The notes under the pieces were generated by a model. That model saw nothing but the letters and a program-made list of their open reading frames with translations, was not told the origin of the DNA and did not search any database. A stretch of 28,412 nt of DNA from a virus. The stretch covers positions 1 through 28,412 of the IMG/VR virus record IMGVR_UViG_3300042549_001890, one strand, 5' to 3'. The translations under genes and the position numbers were made by a program. Positions 11,910 to 23,700 of the stretch are shown piece by piece (position 1 is the first letter of the stretch; each line of letters starts with the position of its first letter).

Positions 11910-12326
11910 ATGAATAAAACAGAGAAAGTAATGTATATCGGAAATGGCTTCGGTACGTTGATATGTGGTACATGGTACAACCTTATTAAGGAATACGATA
12001 ACGACTACCTAGTATTCGATGAGTACGGAAATGAGGCTGCTATTCCAAAGAAAGACTTTGCGGATAGAATAAGTGAAGAGGCAAAGCAGAGAGCTAAAAA
12101 CTATATGATGCTGAAGGATGGGTACAAGCAGAAGCAGGAGTACGATCCTCACTACGACAACTCAAACGGCAGCTTGTATATTATAGGTAACAAGCTAGGG
12201 CTTAATTCATGGGAACAAGATATTTTTAAACGCGTGGTGCGTTGCCGTAAGAAGGGCCAGTTCAAGGAGGACCTAGAGAAGACCATAAGAGTAATTGAAC
12301 TTTATTTAAAAGAGTATGAGTGCTAA
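11910..12326 (+). CDS. SH3-like plus DUF3310-like phage protein (138 aa)
   Basis: The N-terminal half (GNGFGTLICGTWYNLIKEY, then YLVFDEYGNEAAIPKKDF) reads as a small SH3-like beta barrel. The C-terminal half (SLYIIGNKLGLN, FKRVVRCRKKGQFKEDLEKT) resembles the DUF3310 core found in phage nucleotide-metabolism-associated proteins, where a helix with RxxxKG and EDLxKA follows. This match is from memory and tentative. The gene overlaps the next by 11 bases in the same operon. Confidence 0.72.
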   Translation: MNKTEKVMYIGNGFGTLICGTWYNLIKEYDNDYLVFDEYGNEAAIPKKDFADRISEEAKQRAKNYMMLKDGYKQKQEYDPHYDNSNGSLYIIGNKLGLNSWEQDIFKRVVRCRKKGQFKEDLEKTIRVIELYLKEYEC

Positions 12327-12528
12327 AGAGAAGGCAATTAAATTAATAGAAAGATTTGAAAATTTGCAAAGTAATAAAATGCACGATTACTCAAATATAG
12401 AATATCCAACAGCAAGGGTATGTGCACTAGTTGTAGTTAAGCATATACTTAAAGAATTAGATTCAGAAGCATGGATCCAGAGGGCCTACTGGCTAGAAGT
12501 ACAAACAGAAATAGAAGAGAATTTATGA
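12316..12528 (+). CDS. small conserved phage protein (70 aa)
   Basis: Starts MSAKEKAIKLIERFENLQS, contains ARVCALVVVKHILKEL and ends YWLEVQTEIEENL. The pattern KAIxLxxxF...CALxxVxxIL...YWxEVxxEI recurs in uncharacterised Bacteroidota phage proteins and suggests an all-helical fold. ATGA couples it to the next gene. Codons here are AT-rich, unlike the flanking genes. Confidence 0.75.
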   Translation: MSAKEKAIKLIERFENLQSNKMHDYSNIEYPTARVCALVVVKHILKELDSEAWIQRAYWLEVQTEIEENL

Positions 12529-12890
12529 AACCAACAACAGCACAGAAATTTATAGCACTAGCAACAATCCTACCTACACTGGTAGACTGGGTTGTAGAAT
12601 TAAAGGATATTAACGTATTCAGACATACTATCGCACAGGACTTCAGCAAGGCCATAGAGTCAGCTAAGATTGCCGACAGAAAGTTGTTCGAACGTACTGG
12701 CATGGTTACCCCTAAGTTTAACGAGGATGGGGAGGTAATGTTAAATAAGAAGGGCCTTCCTATTATGGAGCCTATATCTGACCAGGAGTACAAGGAACGA
12801 TCTAGCGCAATGGCTGACCAGCAGGCGGCCGTTAGCTCAGCGTTCATGCAGTGGGTATCTAAGGCTGTAGTAGATCCGACCGACAAATGA
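12525..12890 (+). CDS. hypothetical phage protein (121 aa)
   Basis: ATG 12525 is chosen because it overlaps the upstream TGA and yields MKPTTAQKFIALATILPTLV, with a moderately hydrophobic N-terminal helix; a longer open frame from 12471 reads over the preceding gene. The rest is polar and helical, with a beta-like patch (KFNEDGEVMLNKKGLPIMEP) and an Ala/Gln-rich segment (AMADQQAAVSSAF). No family recognised. Confidence 0.75.
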   Translation: MKPTTAQKFIALATILPTLVDWVVELKDINVFRHTIAQDFSKAIESAKIADRKLFERTGMVTPKFNEDGEVMLNKKGLPIMEPISDQEYKERSSAMADQQAAVSSAFMQWVSKAVVDPTDK

Positions 12891-13159
12891 ACGCGCTCTA
12901 TATAGGGACCATCGTTATAACAGCCAAGAGGAACAGCAAGGACATACGGACGATCTCACGGGAGAACTGTCCAATGGTCCTTGACGAGAACTTCAGGATA
13001 CCTGAGGAGTCGCTCATGTACACCATCACAAGTATAGTTACCAAGCCAATCGCTCCAGGCGCAAAGCCTTACATCGAGTACAAGAAGGTAAACGAGTACA
13101 CGTACACGTACGTTATTACGTACTACAAGTTCAGTAGTAACGTATATTCTAAAAAATAA
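12887..13159 (+). CDS. hypothetical phage protein (90 aa)
   Basis: ATGA overlap with the preceding gene. The product (MNALYIGTIVITAKRNSKDI start) has several beta-strand-like stretches, including NEYTYTYVITYYKFSSN near the end. There is no known motif. It closes the run of coupled genes and is followed by a ~50-bp AT-rich gap, the likeliest place for an internal promoter of the next operon, although no good consensus was found there. Confidence 0.68.
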   Translation: MNALYIGTIVITAKRNSKDIRTISRENCPMVLDENFRIPEESLMYTITSIVTKPIAPGAKPYIEYKKVNEYTYTYVITYYKFSSNVYSKK

Positions 13160-13208
13160 ATACCCACTTATCGAATAATTTGTTTTATTTTTACGTAAAA
13201 AAAAAATA

Positions 13209-13391
13209 ATGGCAGATATAACTAGATACGTCAACTCTACGATGGATGAAGTTCATGAGCTATGTAGCGAACTTTATGAGGCTATGATTGATATGGACAA
13301 GGATGGGGTTAAGTCAAGTATAATTAATTTAAAGAAGGTCCTAACGGATATAATGAGAACCTATGAAACTAACGCAACAACAGAAGGATAG
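13209..13391 (+). CDS. small helical hypothetical protein (60 aa)
   Basis: MADITRYVNSTMDEVHELCS start, all-helical and acidic, with MIDMDKDGVKSS in the middle. The start follows a poly-A leader typical of Bacteroidota. Its 3' end overlaps the metallophosphoesterase start by 29 bases in another frame. Function unknown; it may be a partner of the phosphoesterase. Confidence 0.68.
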   Translation: MADITRYVNSTMDEVHELCSELYEAMIDMDKDGVKSSIINLKKVLTDIMRTYETNATTEG

Positions 13392-14490
13392 AGCTTCAGA
13401 CCTCTACCACAGTGGAATGACTAACAAGTCTGAGGTCTTTAAGGTCTTGGTAAAGGAGTTCGGCCTAGAGGTAAGTGACAGCACAAGGAAGAACGTAAGC
13501 AACTACATCAAGACGTCCAAGAACTCAGCCATAATTGATGAGTGTGAAAGAGTTGGGATCGACATAGACACCGTCGATCGGTTCTGGCACAAGGGCAAGC
13601 AGTTCTCTATACTGTCGGTTGACAAGAGTAAGCAGTTCAGTTACGACGACTTTAAGGACGACCTTATCGCTGAGATATCTAAATGGTCACCTGAGTACAA
13701 GAAGATCATTAGAGAGGACGTAAATGACCCACACTGCCTTGTATTTGATCCAGCAGACATCCACATAGGCAAGCTGTGCAGCTCGTTTGAGACTGGCGAG
13801 GAGTACAACCAACAGATCGCAGTTAAGAGAGTCATGGAGGGCCTATCTGGAATTATAAACAAGACTAACGGATTTAATATTGACAAGATAATATTTGTAG
13901 CAGGAAATGATATACTTCACACTGATAATCCTAGAAGACAGACTACATCTGGAACACCTCAAGATACTGATGGAATGTGGTACGATAACTTTATTACAGC
14001 AAAGCGTCTTCTAGTTGATATAATAGAGACACTAGTCACCATTGCAGACGTTGAGGTTGTCTACAACCCATCTAACCACGACTACATGTCTGGGTTTATG
14101 CTGTTGGACTCTATCCAGAGCTGGTTCAAGAATTCTGAGAATATTACATTTAAGAACGACATGAGTCATCGAAAGTATTCTATCTACGGAGAAAACCTAA
14201 TAGGCACGACGCACATGGATGGGGCCAAGGTTACAGACCTTGCACTGCTCATGGCAAACGAGTCTGGTGCATGGTGGCACGAGTGCAAGCACAGGTACAT
14301 ATACGGACACCACGTGCACCACAAGTCGTCTAAGGACTACATGTCTGTGTGTATTGAGACACTTCGTTCCCCCTCAGGTACCGACAGTTGGCACCACCGT
14401 AAAGGATATCAGCACTCTCCAAAGGCGATTGAGGCATTCCTACATCACCCTGTTAATGGGCAAGTTGCACGTATAACACATATATTTTGA
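13363..14490 (+). CDS. calcineurin-like metallophosphoesterase with N-terminal helical domain
   Basis: A 375-aa protein. Residues 1-60 look like a DNA-binding helix-turn-helix region (QQKDRASDLYHSGMTNKSEV). The rest holds the metallophosphoesterase motifs: D-I-H (132-134), GND (181-183), PSNHD (236-240), THMD, and GHHVHH, together forming a two-metal site. Phage members of this family act on DNA ends or phosphodiesters, in the way of SbcD/Mre11-type nucleases, and an HTH plus phosphoesterase suggests DNA as substrate; this is inference. The TGA at its end overlaps a TTG start of the next small ORF. Confidence 0.9.
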   Translation: MKLTQQQKDRASDLYHSGMTNKSEVFKVLVKEFGLEVSDSTRKNVSNYIKTSKNSAIIDECERVGIDIDTVDRFWHKGKQFSILSVDKSKQFSYDDFKDDLIAEISKWSPEYKKIIREDVNDPHCLVFDPADIHIGKLCSSFETGEEYNQQIAVKRVMEGLSGIINKTNGFNIDKIIFVAGNDILHTDNPRRQTTSGTPQDTDGMWYDNFITAKRLLVDIIETLVTIADVEVVYNPSNHDYMSGFMLLDSIQSWFKNSENITFKNDMSHRKYSIYGENLIGTTHMDGAKVTDLALLMANESGAWWHECKHRYIYGHHVHHKSSKDYMSVCIETLRSPSGTDSWHHRKGYQHSPKAIEAFLHHPVNGQVARITHIF

Positions 14491-14642
14491 TCACCGTAGA
14501 GGAGATGTGCGCTGTAGTTGAGGCGTACATCTACGAGAAGAAGGGCAGGCATGTAAAGATCGAGCTTAGATACCACCCGTTCTTTATACAGCGAGACCTA
14601 GACATGCTTCACCACTGCTATAACATAATCACAATAAAATGA
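14487..14642 (+). CDS. small protein with TTG start (51 aa)
   Basis: TTG at 14487 overlaps the preceding TGA (TTGA), reads in frame through ATG 14505 and ends TGA 14640-14642. Product: (M)ITVEEMCAVVEAYIYEKKG, then RHVKIELRYHPFFIQRD. The ATG has GAGGAG only one base upstream, too close to act as its ribosome site, so the TTG coupling seems likelier. No family is recognised, and a short start-to-stop overlap with the next ORF supports real translation. Confidence 0.5.
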   Translation: MITVEEMCAVVEAYIYEKKGRHVKIELRYHPFFIQRDLDMLHHCYNIITIK

Positions 14643-14719
14643 GAGTACTAAAGATGTGTGATCCGCTGCACATAGTTCGCAGGATCTATTACCTATTTAA
14701 ACCCCTAGCTAAGTGCTAG
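14639..14719 (+). CDS. possible 26-aa peptide overlapping the terminator
   Basis: ATG 14639 overlaps the previous TGA (ATGA) and runs to TAG at 14717-14719 inside the terminator stem. The peptide (MRVLKMCDPLHIVRRIYYLF...) is basic and hydrophobic. Coupling and continuing GC-richer codons support it; the tiny size and overlap with the hairpin argue against. Confidence 0.28.
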   Translation: MRVLKMCDPLHIVRRIYYLFKPLAKC

Positions 14720-14728
14720 GGGTTTTTT
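14700..14728 (+). terminator. terminator between convergent gene blocks
   Basis: AACCCCTAGC (14700-14709) pairs perfectly with GCTAGGGGTT (14715-14724) around TAAGT and is followed by TTTT. It ends the plus-strand operon four bases before the stop of the minus-strand giant gene. Seen from the minus strand the stem is followed by TTTAAAT, so it may stop both transcripts. Confidence 0.9.
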
Positions 14729-14732
14729 GTTG

Positions 14733-17700
14733 TTAGTATCTTGCTCCAGCTCTACCACTGCTTCTTGCTCCAGCTCTGCCGCTTCCAGTACTTTTAGATA
14801 TAATTTCTTTAGCAGTAATTCCTTGTTGTATTTTTTCTAAATCTGAAATACTTACATCTTTTAATGTATATCTAACTTCACTATATACTTTAGACTGTTC
14901 TTTAGTAAGGCCACCATTTCTCTCTACTCGTTCTATCTCAGATATAACATTGTCTATCTTCATGGTGGACTTCATTAGGTCTAACTTATACCCTTCTACA
15001 TCTCCAGTAGCTTTTTTTATAGCCTTATACTCTTCATACTGAGTTTCAGTAAGGCCTCTGCTTTCAGCTATTTTCTGCATCTTCTTTGCAATAGTACCAC
15101 CTTCTCTAGGTAGTAGTCCAGATAAAAATAATCCATCCAACCATACTGCTAGTTCTAACTTCTTTTGATCTTCTGGAAGTAGTATTTTTTCAACTTCTTT
15201 TCCGTTATACTCTTTAGTATATTTTCCAGTACTTGCAGCATTAGTTAATTCCATAAATTCAATTGCCTTATCTATAACTATAGTTAAAGTTCCTGCGCTA
15301 AAAACCTTTTCTGAGTTATACTGTTCGAAGTTAAACTTCTGTTCACTAATCCATTGATCTCTAAATTCTTTTTCTGTTTTAGTATCCATTGGATCCTTAT
15401 CTCTAGACTCTAGGTATTTATTTCTTTGATCAATAGCTATCTTTAGATCATCATTACTATAAGTAAAGTCTTGAGCTTTGCTAGCTATTTCATTAACAGC
15501 AAAAACTATTATACCATCTGCTAAAGGATTAGGAGATAATAAATCTTTAATTAAATTAACACCAAACTGTTCTTTGGTATATTTTTTTCTTTTGTCTTCC
15601 TCTTCTTCTGGTTCTTCATAACCCATCAAGGCGGCAGCTGCTTGTCCCCATAGTTCTTTAAATACAACTCCCATTGCATTAAACACAGCTATCTCTACTA
15701 GCAGTCCAGAAATTGATTTTACAGCCGCTACTTTATCTTCCTTAATAGAGTTTGAATAAAATATTGTACGTAAATCAGATGCCATCCTAGTCTTTTGATT
15801 TAAAATAAAGTTAGCAAAAGGAAGTAGTATTTTTCTTATAGCTTTCTTTGTTGAGTCTGATGATGACATAAAATCCCCCATAAGCATAGGGTCTGATACG
15901 TTCTGCTGTCTATCTACCATATGTTGTGCGTAGTCAGCTGCGTCTTGATTTATTTCATGCGTGTTCCAGTCAATAGATCTAGTGTCTACTCCTTGTAGTT
16001 TAAGATCTTTTAAATAGTAAGCCTTCCATGAAGCACGGGCAATATATACGTCTGGATTTGCTAAGAATTTTTTCAAATAAAACTTATTCAAGTCTCTAAT
16101 AGCTGAGGTTAACTGAGCGCCCTTACTATTAGCAACCTTTTCTAAGTACTTGTTACCACTAGATATCTGTGAAGACGACTCCATTCCTCTATTAATAATA
16201 GCCATTCCACTAGAATTTAACCACTTATTATAGTCATTATCACTAACTAAATCAAAAAGATTGAATGTTCTTCCAGTATTTACAATAGTATTCATTATAA
16301 CTGGCACAGTTTGAAGAAGCGGAGCCATTATAGTTCCAAGCGCCTTTGCTGTTCCAATAGATGAAAGAGTATCTAGTAACTTGTTAGCCTCATTAAACGA
16401 AGTATCAGTTGTAAATGATTTATGTTTTGATTGTCTTATGTAGTTATTTATTCTCTTCTTTAGAATTTCTCTATCTTCTTTAATTTCAATTATTTTATTC
16501 ATGGCTTTTGAGTTCATGAACGATGCTATCTGAACTATTGGAGCCGCTGTATTTATATCTATAAGCGCAGCCTTCATTGAGTTAGAGTTGCTCATATCAA
16601 AGTCAAGGTTGACAAACCTGCTTTTGTTTTGATCGTCTCTATTTAGTAAAGTACCAAAGTTTTTATTAGACTCCATTAATACTCCAGCCTTATTCTTATC
16701 GGTAACCAGACCAAGATCGACACCAAATGAGCCCATATCTTCAGTACTATCAAGTAAGAACGTCTCATTATTTATCTTAGAATATCTGTCTGGCGTATAG
16801 TTTAAGTCTTTACCTAGCTGCGTGTTGTACACAGCCAAACTAACGTCATACAAGTCAGAGTAGTGTTCTGACCACTTATTAATCCACCAATTAACAGCAG
16901 CACTATTTGTAGGATCAACTCTTGATTCGATGTCTATTATATTTATATTAGACTCATCTAGTCCAAGTTTATTAAATAACTCTTCATAGATTTCACCCAT
17001 CTTCTGTTGTTTTTCATCTCCATCAATCTTAAGTGTGTTAATACTTTCTTTAATTAATGAAACCCTTCTTTTTAATTCATTCTGTTGCTGAAGGTCTGTG
17101 CCTATTAATGTTCTTTTTAAATATGCAAGCATTCCTCTCTCGTATGTATTCATAGCAGAGTTAAAGGCCTCACCATTTGACATCTTCCATACAAGTCTAC
17201 CAAGAAAATTCTTTTTAGAAAACTCTCTTCCATACTCATCAACAATTTTAGTATGCGTATTATCTGCCTTAGCCATTCCATTCTGGAACTCATTAAGGCC
17301 CATTGCTTTAGTAAACTGAAGTCCTGATTTTACACCTAAAAACATTCTATCAATAAGAACTGGCAGCGTAGTGAAGTTATATGCTTGAATTCTACTTAAC
17401 CCTTTAGTAAATAATAACTTTAATGGCCTTGCCTTGTTTCCAGTATTAGCAAAATCAGATGCGTTCTTAGCTCCATTAAATCTTCTAACAGAGGCCTCTA
17501 ATCCATCAGTTATTCCATTAACTATGAAGTTGTTTATTGACTCAACTATATTATAAGCGTCAGTTAAAGACATCTCATTAATGTCTATTTCTAGCACTTG
17601 TTTTATTATAGCTTTTGATTTCTCGTCTATATTTAACTCCTCTCCTGAGAACTGATCAACAGATCCATCCTTTAGCATTCTGTTTATGTATGTGCTATAG

Positions 17701-20700
17701 AAGTCAAACATCTTATTTACATACTTACGAAGTTCTGCCTCTTTCTTTTGCTTATCTTTTATTTCAACTCCTTCAATAGACTTTATAACCTCGATTATAT
17801 CCTTAAGCTCCATATCTTCAGATATAACTCCTTGATCAACTAGGTCCTGATACTCAGAAAGTTTTTCCTTTTTTATTTTAGCATCTTGAGCCTCTATTGT
17901 ATCTTCAGTGAACTTATTCATTTCAGCTATATCTACAGCCTCTTTAAGCACAAACTTTGTGTCACTAACAGATCTCTTAAGTGCAGATACTATTTTTTCT
18001 GCATTATCAATGTATGACTGCACGTCATCCATCATTGATGGATCAATGCTAGTAAATGCTTTAGCCATACCAGCTACCTGTGCTTGATTATTTTTTAATG
18101 CTCTTCTAATTGTTTTTCTTAATTTAAAAGCTAAAGATAACTGATTTTGATAGTCTGCATTGTTAAATAATCTCTCAGCGTATTCTAAGTATCTAGAAAC
18201 CATTACTGGATTATCTACATTTAAGTATGCTAATCTCTTAGCTAGTGATGCAGCCTGTGCAGCAGATATAGATCCCTTACGCTTCATCTGATTGATAGCA
18301 ACTACTATGCTTCTTTGTTTATTCTTAATATCTTTAACTGCAATATTAGCAGCTTGTTGTTTAGCCTTTATAAATTCATTACGTAATGTCTTTATAAACA
18401 TAGTAACCTTGTCAGTATTTTGTGTTCCTAATACTTTAGCTACAGATGGTGCTGTTTTTTCTTTCTGTGATTTTGATTTTCTAAAGTCACGAATTACTTG
18501 TTCACGCTCTATATCGCTAGCATTTTCATACCATAAAGATGTCTGTATGTAGTCAATAGAATTCTGTAAAGACTCGTTCCAGTCTTTACCTCTATTTTGA
18601 GATTTTTCAAATACACCTTCAGCCTCATTAAACATTCTGCTTTTTTCTGGCTCCATTGCATTATCAATCTGAGATTGAGTGTATCCTTGCTGCTTAAGGT
18701 ACTCACGAATACCAGCGTCAGAGAATCCTTTATCTCTAGTTATTCTAACAATATCGTTGATAGATAATGGCTTCTGCTTTCTAATTATATTTTTAGATAG
18801 TATAGATTCTACTGCTTTTACTATTTCAGGATTACTTCCATCTTTTTTTGCTTCGTAGTAAGATTTAGAAATTTTACTATATGAATTATCTAAGTATGCT
18901 TCTTTTCCATCATGCTGTCTAACTAATGCAAGTATAGATTTTTTACCTAGTTCTTTTGATACAGTTAATCTATGATGTCCATCAACAACTATATGTAATC
19001 CATCTTTTGATTTTTCTACAATTATAGGCTTTCTTTTTTTAGTATTATAGCCTTCTTTTATCATATCAAGTTGTTCTGTTTGATAATTATCTTCATTATC
19101 AAACTCCCAATGATCTCTACTTAATAGAGGATTACCTTTTCTATCTGTTCCATAAAAATAATCAGTAGAAGATATTGGTATAATCTCCAATTTATATTCA
19201 CCTTCAATTGGAATAGCTGCACTATCAGGAAGTTCTGTATTAACAGATTTAGAGTCTATATATTTAGTATCATCTAGTTTCCAGTTACCATAATTTCTTA
19301 ATATTTCATCATCAATTATATTTTGTGAACTTAGATTTTGAGTTATAATTTCTATATCTGATTCAGGCTTCTGCTTCCTAGGCTCCATACTTTCCTCAAT
19401 GCCTGTCACCTCGTCTGTAATCTGCTTACGTGGTGTGATCTGCTTGGAGATGTTCTTAGGGAACCTCTTAAAGTTTATTTCTCCGCTAACTCCCTCTCCC
19501 TTATATGTAATGGTGTCTCCATCGATGCTAGTAACCTTACCCTTAGATCCGTACACCTCAACGTCGTCACCTACCTTGTAAGTCTCCTCTTCGATAGGCT
19601 TCATAGGTACGTTCTCCTTAGCTGCCTCAAGAGACATAGTGGTCTGAGCGCGAAGTTCGTTGTTTCTCCACTTAGCAACGACCATGTCATAGCCATTCTC
19701 GTTAGCAACCTGAGTAACAAATGCTAGCTGGTAGTTTGGATTACCGAATGATTGTGAAGGACGAGCAACCTCAAAACGCTTCTTAGCTTCGTCGTAGAAG
19801 TTATCTGGGTCCTTATTGAAGTCGTACACCTTGTCGCTAGGTATAAGCACCGTGTGCTGTACGTTACCAACACCTGGCTCAACCTGATTATCCATCGTGT
19901 AGTACATCGCAAGGCCTCCGACAGCAGATAAGGCTCCACCCTCTTCCTTGCCAGTTATAATATTCTCTCCAGTGCCAGGCTTGATAACGTCTCTCTTCTG
20001 GTTGGAGTAGTGATGGAACACGAAGTTGCCATCCTTATCCTTAGTCAGCTTCGCAGAAGTTTCTGGTGATAGTTGCTTTCTATTTGCTATTTCTTTTATA
20101 CCTATACCATAAGGAGCAACAACTTGAGATTGCTCAGATCTAGACATATTATCACGATACTTATCTCTTATTTCAGAAGGCATAATATCATATGCATTGA
20201 TAATTTTATCAGGAACTCCAATAACAGATCCTAATATATTAGTTTCATATGTAGAATGATTAGATTTTTCACCTAATTTATCTGCTTTTAAAACCAACAT
20301 TATATCACCCATATCAAAATTATTATCTTGATAGAATCCATCACGTAAATCATTAGGATCAACAAATGCATTGTATTTTTCTAATACTTTTTTTGCAGGT
20401 GTATTTTTTGTTTTTTGTTCATTTATAGCTATAATAAAACTCTTTCTATCTATTCCCATGAATAAATCTTCATATGAATTATATTTTTCTAAGATAGATT
20501 TTATTGCAGAAGTAGGTTTAGCTTCTAATAATTCTTTTTTAAAATTATCAAATTCAATAGCTCCTTCAATTCTTCTTCTAATTAAATTAGCTACAGTCTT
20601 ATTAAATAATTTTGATTTTTGAGGAGATCCACTAATTATAAATATGTAATCAGATTTTGATATATTATTTTCTAATGTTTTTTTAGCAGCTCCACTAGCC

Positions 20701-23700
20701 CATATTATGTTATTATCTCTATTTTCAGGATCTAATGCAAATGATGGTCCTGCATCTAAGAAATGCTCTCCATTTAATACTGAATCAAAATAATTTCCTC
20801 TACCTAATTGATCAGCAACCCAGAACCATACTTTTTGTTTTTTAGATACTATATCCGATATTAGTGAATCAACATCTATTAAATCTTCTTTTGTTACAAA
20901 TGTTAATTTCTGATCTTTACTTGTTTTTACTTGCTTTCTAGGTAAAGTAGACTCAATAATATCAGTTGTAACTCCAGTTATTGACATCATATTAATATCA
21001 GCCTCCTTGATAACTGTTCCTTTAGCTACCTTTCTAGCGATAGTGTTTAGTATATCATAGGTCTCGTTTCTATTGAACGGGTCTAGGTTAAGCATCTTAG
21101 CTAACTTATCTATCCATCTAGTGATAATATCCTTGACGTTAGTAGAGAACGAGTTATAGTTCTCAGCCAACATACCAACTAACTCAGCTATCTTCTCCTC
21201 ATTCTGAATATTCTCTTCGTATCTAGATATGAAGTCCTCTAGCTTCTTTTTAAGTTCTGGATTGTTATCAATCTTAGATGCAATAGCTTGGACCATACGC
21301 TTAGTTGTAGCGGCTGCATTTGCATCTGTCTTAACCTTGTTTATTAAGATAGCATGGAATACCTCGTGAGCTACAGTTCTAGCATTAGCCTGTGTTCCAT
21401 TTATATGAATAGTATTAGTCTTTGCATTGAACTCACCGTTAGAAGACTGCTTCATGCCTTCCTCTTTTGTGGCTGCTCTGTAAGATGCATCTGTATCGTG
21501 AACTATAAACTTAGTACCAGGTATAACCTTAGACACTGCCTTGGCTGCTTTAGCTACTGTCTTAGATATTTTCTTATTAACTATAGTAGACGCCTTCTGA
21601 TCAATCTCTTGATCCGTTCCAGACAGCAACTGTCCGATAGCCTCAACCTCTTGTTCGATTGTAGCCTCTGTAGTCTGCTCAAACACGTTAGGCAATCTTC
21701 CTTCCTTCAATGCTTTTGCAATCTCTCTGTGCTGCTCTGGAGTAAACTTCATAGGGTTCTTTCCAGTACCACCAGTCTTTACGTTTTCAAACGTTCCTAA
21801 GTCAAATAACGACTCCTGATCAGCAAGTCTACCAAACTCAATAGCTTGTTCTCTTGACGTCTCAGGAACCACAACGCTGAGGTCTATCGATACCTGGTTG
21901 CTGTTGGGAAACTTATATATCCCAGCCTTAACAACTCCAGCATCACCGATCATGTCTTGACGCTCTTCGATAAAGTCTGCTATCATCTCTGGAGTCAACT
22001 CCTCCATCGTTGTATTTACACTATCAACTGGTACTACCAGACCTACGCCTTCGTACTTTGTACCGTCAAGATTTAATGTAGCCCCATCCTCAGCTTCCGC
22101 AGCGAGAGATTTTACTCTCTCTACTTCGGACGTTGTGTTAGTTGTGATAATAGGCTTATCGATTACTACTTTTTCTTGTACTTCGCTTGGGATATTGCTA
22201 TCGCCAAGATTTGTTTCATCGACCGTGGTGTCCCGTTGGATCCCTTCGCCGACCCCGACTTCTTGTTGTCCTTCACCAGCTCCTTGATATTCGCTGACAC
22301 CGCCTTCTGCTGTGACTTCTTGGATGGGCTGCTCGATTTCTTTAGTGGCATCTTCTGATATTTTTATTAGGTTATTATTTATTTCGGCAACTCTTGCCTT
22401 CTGTGTTGCAACAAGGTTCTCGTCCTTGCCAGCAATTTCTTTTTCTAGTCCTTCTTTTTCTGATAAAAGTTCAAAAGCAACTCTCTTTCCTCTTGTACTT
22501 AATTTAGCTGGTATCTTATCTAGTAATCCAACAGTGTTATTTATATCTCTAACACTAGACTGCATCTCTTCTTTGGTTATAGATCCATTCTTGTATTTTT
22601 CAATCTCATTTAATTTTACAGCCTTCAGTGTATTGCTATCCGTTAAGGATTGATACATGTTCTGAAATTTTTCATCTGACTGCTCGTTTACTCTTGATTT
22701 CTTATACACATCAAATGATCCCATCACTGCACCACCAATAGCTCCAGCTGCCGCCTCCTCTAATGCTGAACCAAGTGCGTCAACTAATCCTTTCTTTGTA
22801 GTTAAGTCTGGTACATAATCGAAAACTTTACCATCATGGTATGCGCTTACAACATTCTTTATTCCAGTCTCTGCTAATGATTGAATGCCTTCAGTAGTAC
22901 CTTCTGATAACATACCGTTAACTACCTTTACTCCAGTAGCCTTCATTGTATTCTTTAAGCTAGTTCCAATTAGCTGATCTACTGTTTCTATAGACGCATT
23001 CTCAGGCATATCTTTTAACGCATTTAAAACTACGTTAGATGTGAATTTTTTCATGAATGGACTCTTAACTTGTCCAGACGCTATATTAAAACCTATCTTC
23101 TCTAGTTGACCTATAGCTAGACCATATACTCCAGAAACTAAATTCTTTTCCCACTTGTTCAGCACGTCAAACTGTTCGTCTGCCATCTCATCAGCCATGG
23201 AGTTATAAGACATATTAAAAAACGCAATTCCTTGAGCTACCTTATTTCCGCCTCCAGATACTGACGCTCCTACTGATTCAGCTAATCCAAATACAGCCTG
23301 CTCTAAAATGTTTCTATCTACAGAAGAGAAGTACTCTTCGTTAACGGTTCCAAGTGATCCTATATTATTTATTCCTTGCTTAACCTCTTCTCCTATTGTT
23401 CTCTTTAATTTTGAAGATACCTTCTGTCCTATCTCAGCGTCAGTAAATCCTTCGTCCTTTAAGTTCTGATACTCTAATGGATTTAATCCGCTATTAGGTA
23501 GTAACTCTGGAAGTATATCCATACCAACATTCATCAAGGCTCTAGGTGTAGCAGTTATTCCCTTTGATAATGAAGCAAATATTCCTCCTACAAAGTTTCC
23601 TTGTTTTTCTTTTTGTAGTATATATGAACCAACAGACTGCTTGTAGTTCATCTCTGTTTGTTCAATTTCTGCAACTGAATAAGCTAACTTTCTTTGGTCT

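Noticed and set aside
13160-13208. Promoter before the 60-aa gene
   Set aside because: The gap is very AT-rich and contains TAATTTG, but no TTTG at the right distance, so there is no supportable consensus match.
21354-21800. 148-aa open frame on the plus strand inside the giant gene
   Set aside because: Antisense to continuous coding sequence, Leu/Cys/Ser-rich with no motif; a shadow of codon bias. The same holds for the other antisense frames in 14733-27250.
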